A stretch of 5,012 nucleotides of DNA from contig WFYM01000161.1 of assembly GCA_015490115.1 (NCBI GenBank), forward strand, positions 1-5,012, read 5' to 3'. The position numbers and the translations under genes were made by a program. Positions 4,331-5,012 of the stretch are shown here, one piece after another (the first letter of the stretch is position 1; each line of letters starts with the position of its first letter). The stretch comes from Aquificaceae bacterium. Lineage in GTDB: Bacteria; Aquificota; Aquificia; Aquificales; Aquificaceae. The notes below the pieces were generated by a model. The model did not search any database. It was not told the DNA's origin and saw nothing but the letters and a program-made list of their open reading frames with translations.

Positions 4331-5012
4331 ATGAAGATAGGCGATTTCCTAAAGGAAAACCAAATATCCGTAGGCGACAACGCCTCCCTCCTGCTCGAGA
4401 AACTCGGCGTATCGAAAGAGGTCCTTACAAAACTCGAAGCTGAGATAGGAGAGTCCGCGAAGATGTCAAAGTCGAAGGGGAACGTTGTAGATCCGGAGGA
4501 GGCTGTCGAAAGATACGGAGCGGACACAGTAAGGCTCTATATCCTCTTCGCGGCACCTCCCGAGCAGGACTTCGAGTGGACGGAGGAGGGCATAAGGGGA
4601 GCTTACAGATTCTTAAACAGGCTTTGGAACTTCGTAACGGAAAAGGCGGATAAGCTAAAAGGTGTGACCTACACGAAAGAGGAGCTAAGAAGCCTTCGGG
4701 GAAGGGCGAAAGACCTCAGGAGAAGGATCCACGAAACCGTAAAGGGCTACCTCGAAGACATGGAAAAGGACTTCCAGTTCAACATAGCAATAGCCAAAGT
4801 AATGAAGCTATTCGGAGACCTCTCCGAGTTCGAACCTAAGGAGGAAGAGGACTGGAAGGTCCTGAGGGAGGGTGTGGAGACCCTGCTCCTGCTCCTCGCT
4901 CCTATAACACCCCACGTATGCGAGGAGCTTTGGAGCTGTATAGGAAAAGAGACTTTGGTTTCCGAAGAGAGTTTCCCAGAACCCGACGAGGAAGCGCTAA
5001 AAGTAGAGGAGG
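4331..5012 (+). CDS. leuS: Leucyl-tRNA synthetase beta (C-terminal) subunit, partial
   Basis: This is the C-terminal part of class I leucyl-tRNA synthetase as a separate gene; 227 codons are seen and the frame is open at the right edge (Aquifex beta subunits are near 290). The ATP-site signature AKMSKSKGNVVDP lies at 43-55, followed by RYGADTVRLYILFAAPPEQD (61-80) and the anticodon-binding helical domain with AYRFLNRLWNFV (91-102), DFQFNIAIAKVMKLF (147-161) and LLLLLAPITPHVCEELW (185-201). The catalytic HIGH motif, the CP1 editing domain and the zinc domain are absent and must be on another gene (leuS-alpha). The frame has a TAA at 4295-4297, before the ATG, and kdsB occupies the other strand, so the gene cannot extend left. 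The first 43 residues before KMSKS would correspond to the leucine-specific insertion, where the split falls. There is no SD; see the TATAAT just upstream. Confidence 0.95.
   Translation, partial: MKIGDFLKENQISVGDNASLLLEKLGVSKEVLTKLEAEIGESAKMSKSKGNVVDPEEAVERYGADTVRLYILFAAPPEQDFEWTEEGIRGAYRFLNRLWNFVTEKADKLKGVTYTKEELRSLRGRAKDLRRRIHETVKGYLEDMEKDFQFNIAIAKVMKLFGDLSEFEPKEEEDWKVLREGVETLLLLLAPITPHVCEELWSCIGKETLVSEESFPEPDEEALKVEE

Noticed and set aside
3941..4331. Plus-strand open frames opposite kdsB that could be read as the end of leuS-alpha
   Set aside because: They carry no LeuRS motifs and lie antisense to the conserved KdsB motifs. The leuS-beta frame itself has a TAA at 4295-4297, so nothing fuses into it.
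4463..4530. Alternative leuS start at the internal ATG of KMSKS, which has a GGAGAG upstream
   Set aside because: That start would remove the first Lys of the catalytic KMSKS motif. The GGAGAG encodes ordinary Gly-Glu codons in an open frame from 4331.

Overview
The window looks like chromosomal DNA from a thermophilic, Gram-negative bacterium of the Aquificota (Aquifex/Hydrogenobacter/Thermocrinis-like). The strongest clue is at the right edge: a free-standing C-terminal (beta) subunit of leucyl-tRNA synthetase that begins just before the KMSKS signature. A LeuRS split in two is a known hallmark of Aquifex relatives. Other clues are proteins rich in Lys and Glu, heavy use of AGG/AGA and ATA codons, a tRNA gene without an encoded CCA, very tight gene packing, and lipid A/Kdo genes, which imply an outer membrane. 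The taxonomic call is inference; no search was run.

Layout. From about 2696 down to 1 the minus strand carries one tightly overlapping operon: an RNase E/G endoribonuclease (rng), a BamD-like outer-membrane lipoprotein, the ribosomal silencing factor RsfS, and the first 23 codons of a small membrane protein that runs off the left edge. Divergent from rng, after only 18 bp, is lpxI (lipid A pathway) on the plus strand, followed by tRNA-Ser(UGA). kdsB (CMP-Kdo synthetase) converges on the tRNA from the minus strand with a single base between them. leuS-beta diverges from kdsB after 21 bp and is cut by the right edge. No mobile element, CRISPR array, long repeat or gene-free stretch over 300 bases is visible.

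How the genes relate. LpxI and KdsB both serve lipid A/Kdo synthesis and BamD serves outer-membrane protein assembly, so much of the window concerns the outer membrane. Rng, RsfS, tRNA-Ser and LeuRS-beta concern RNA processing and translation. All are housekeeping functions, and I see no defence or novel enzymatic system.

Most notable observation. The rsfS frame is broken by an in-frame amber codon (TAG, 128-130). Immediately after it, the same frame continues with an intact, family-typical RsfS C-terminus of 19 codons, ending at a TGA that overlaps the ATG of the next gene. This is either a nonsense mutation or base error in a housekeeping gene, or a read-through stop. The other observations are two very short divergent intergenic gaps with -10-like elements so close to the start codons that leaderless mRNAs are likely, and the tRNA/kdsB tail-to-tail junction without a terminator.
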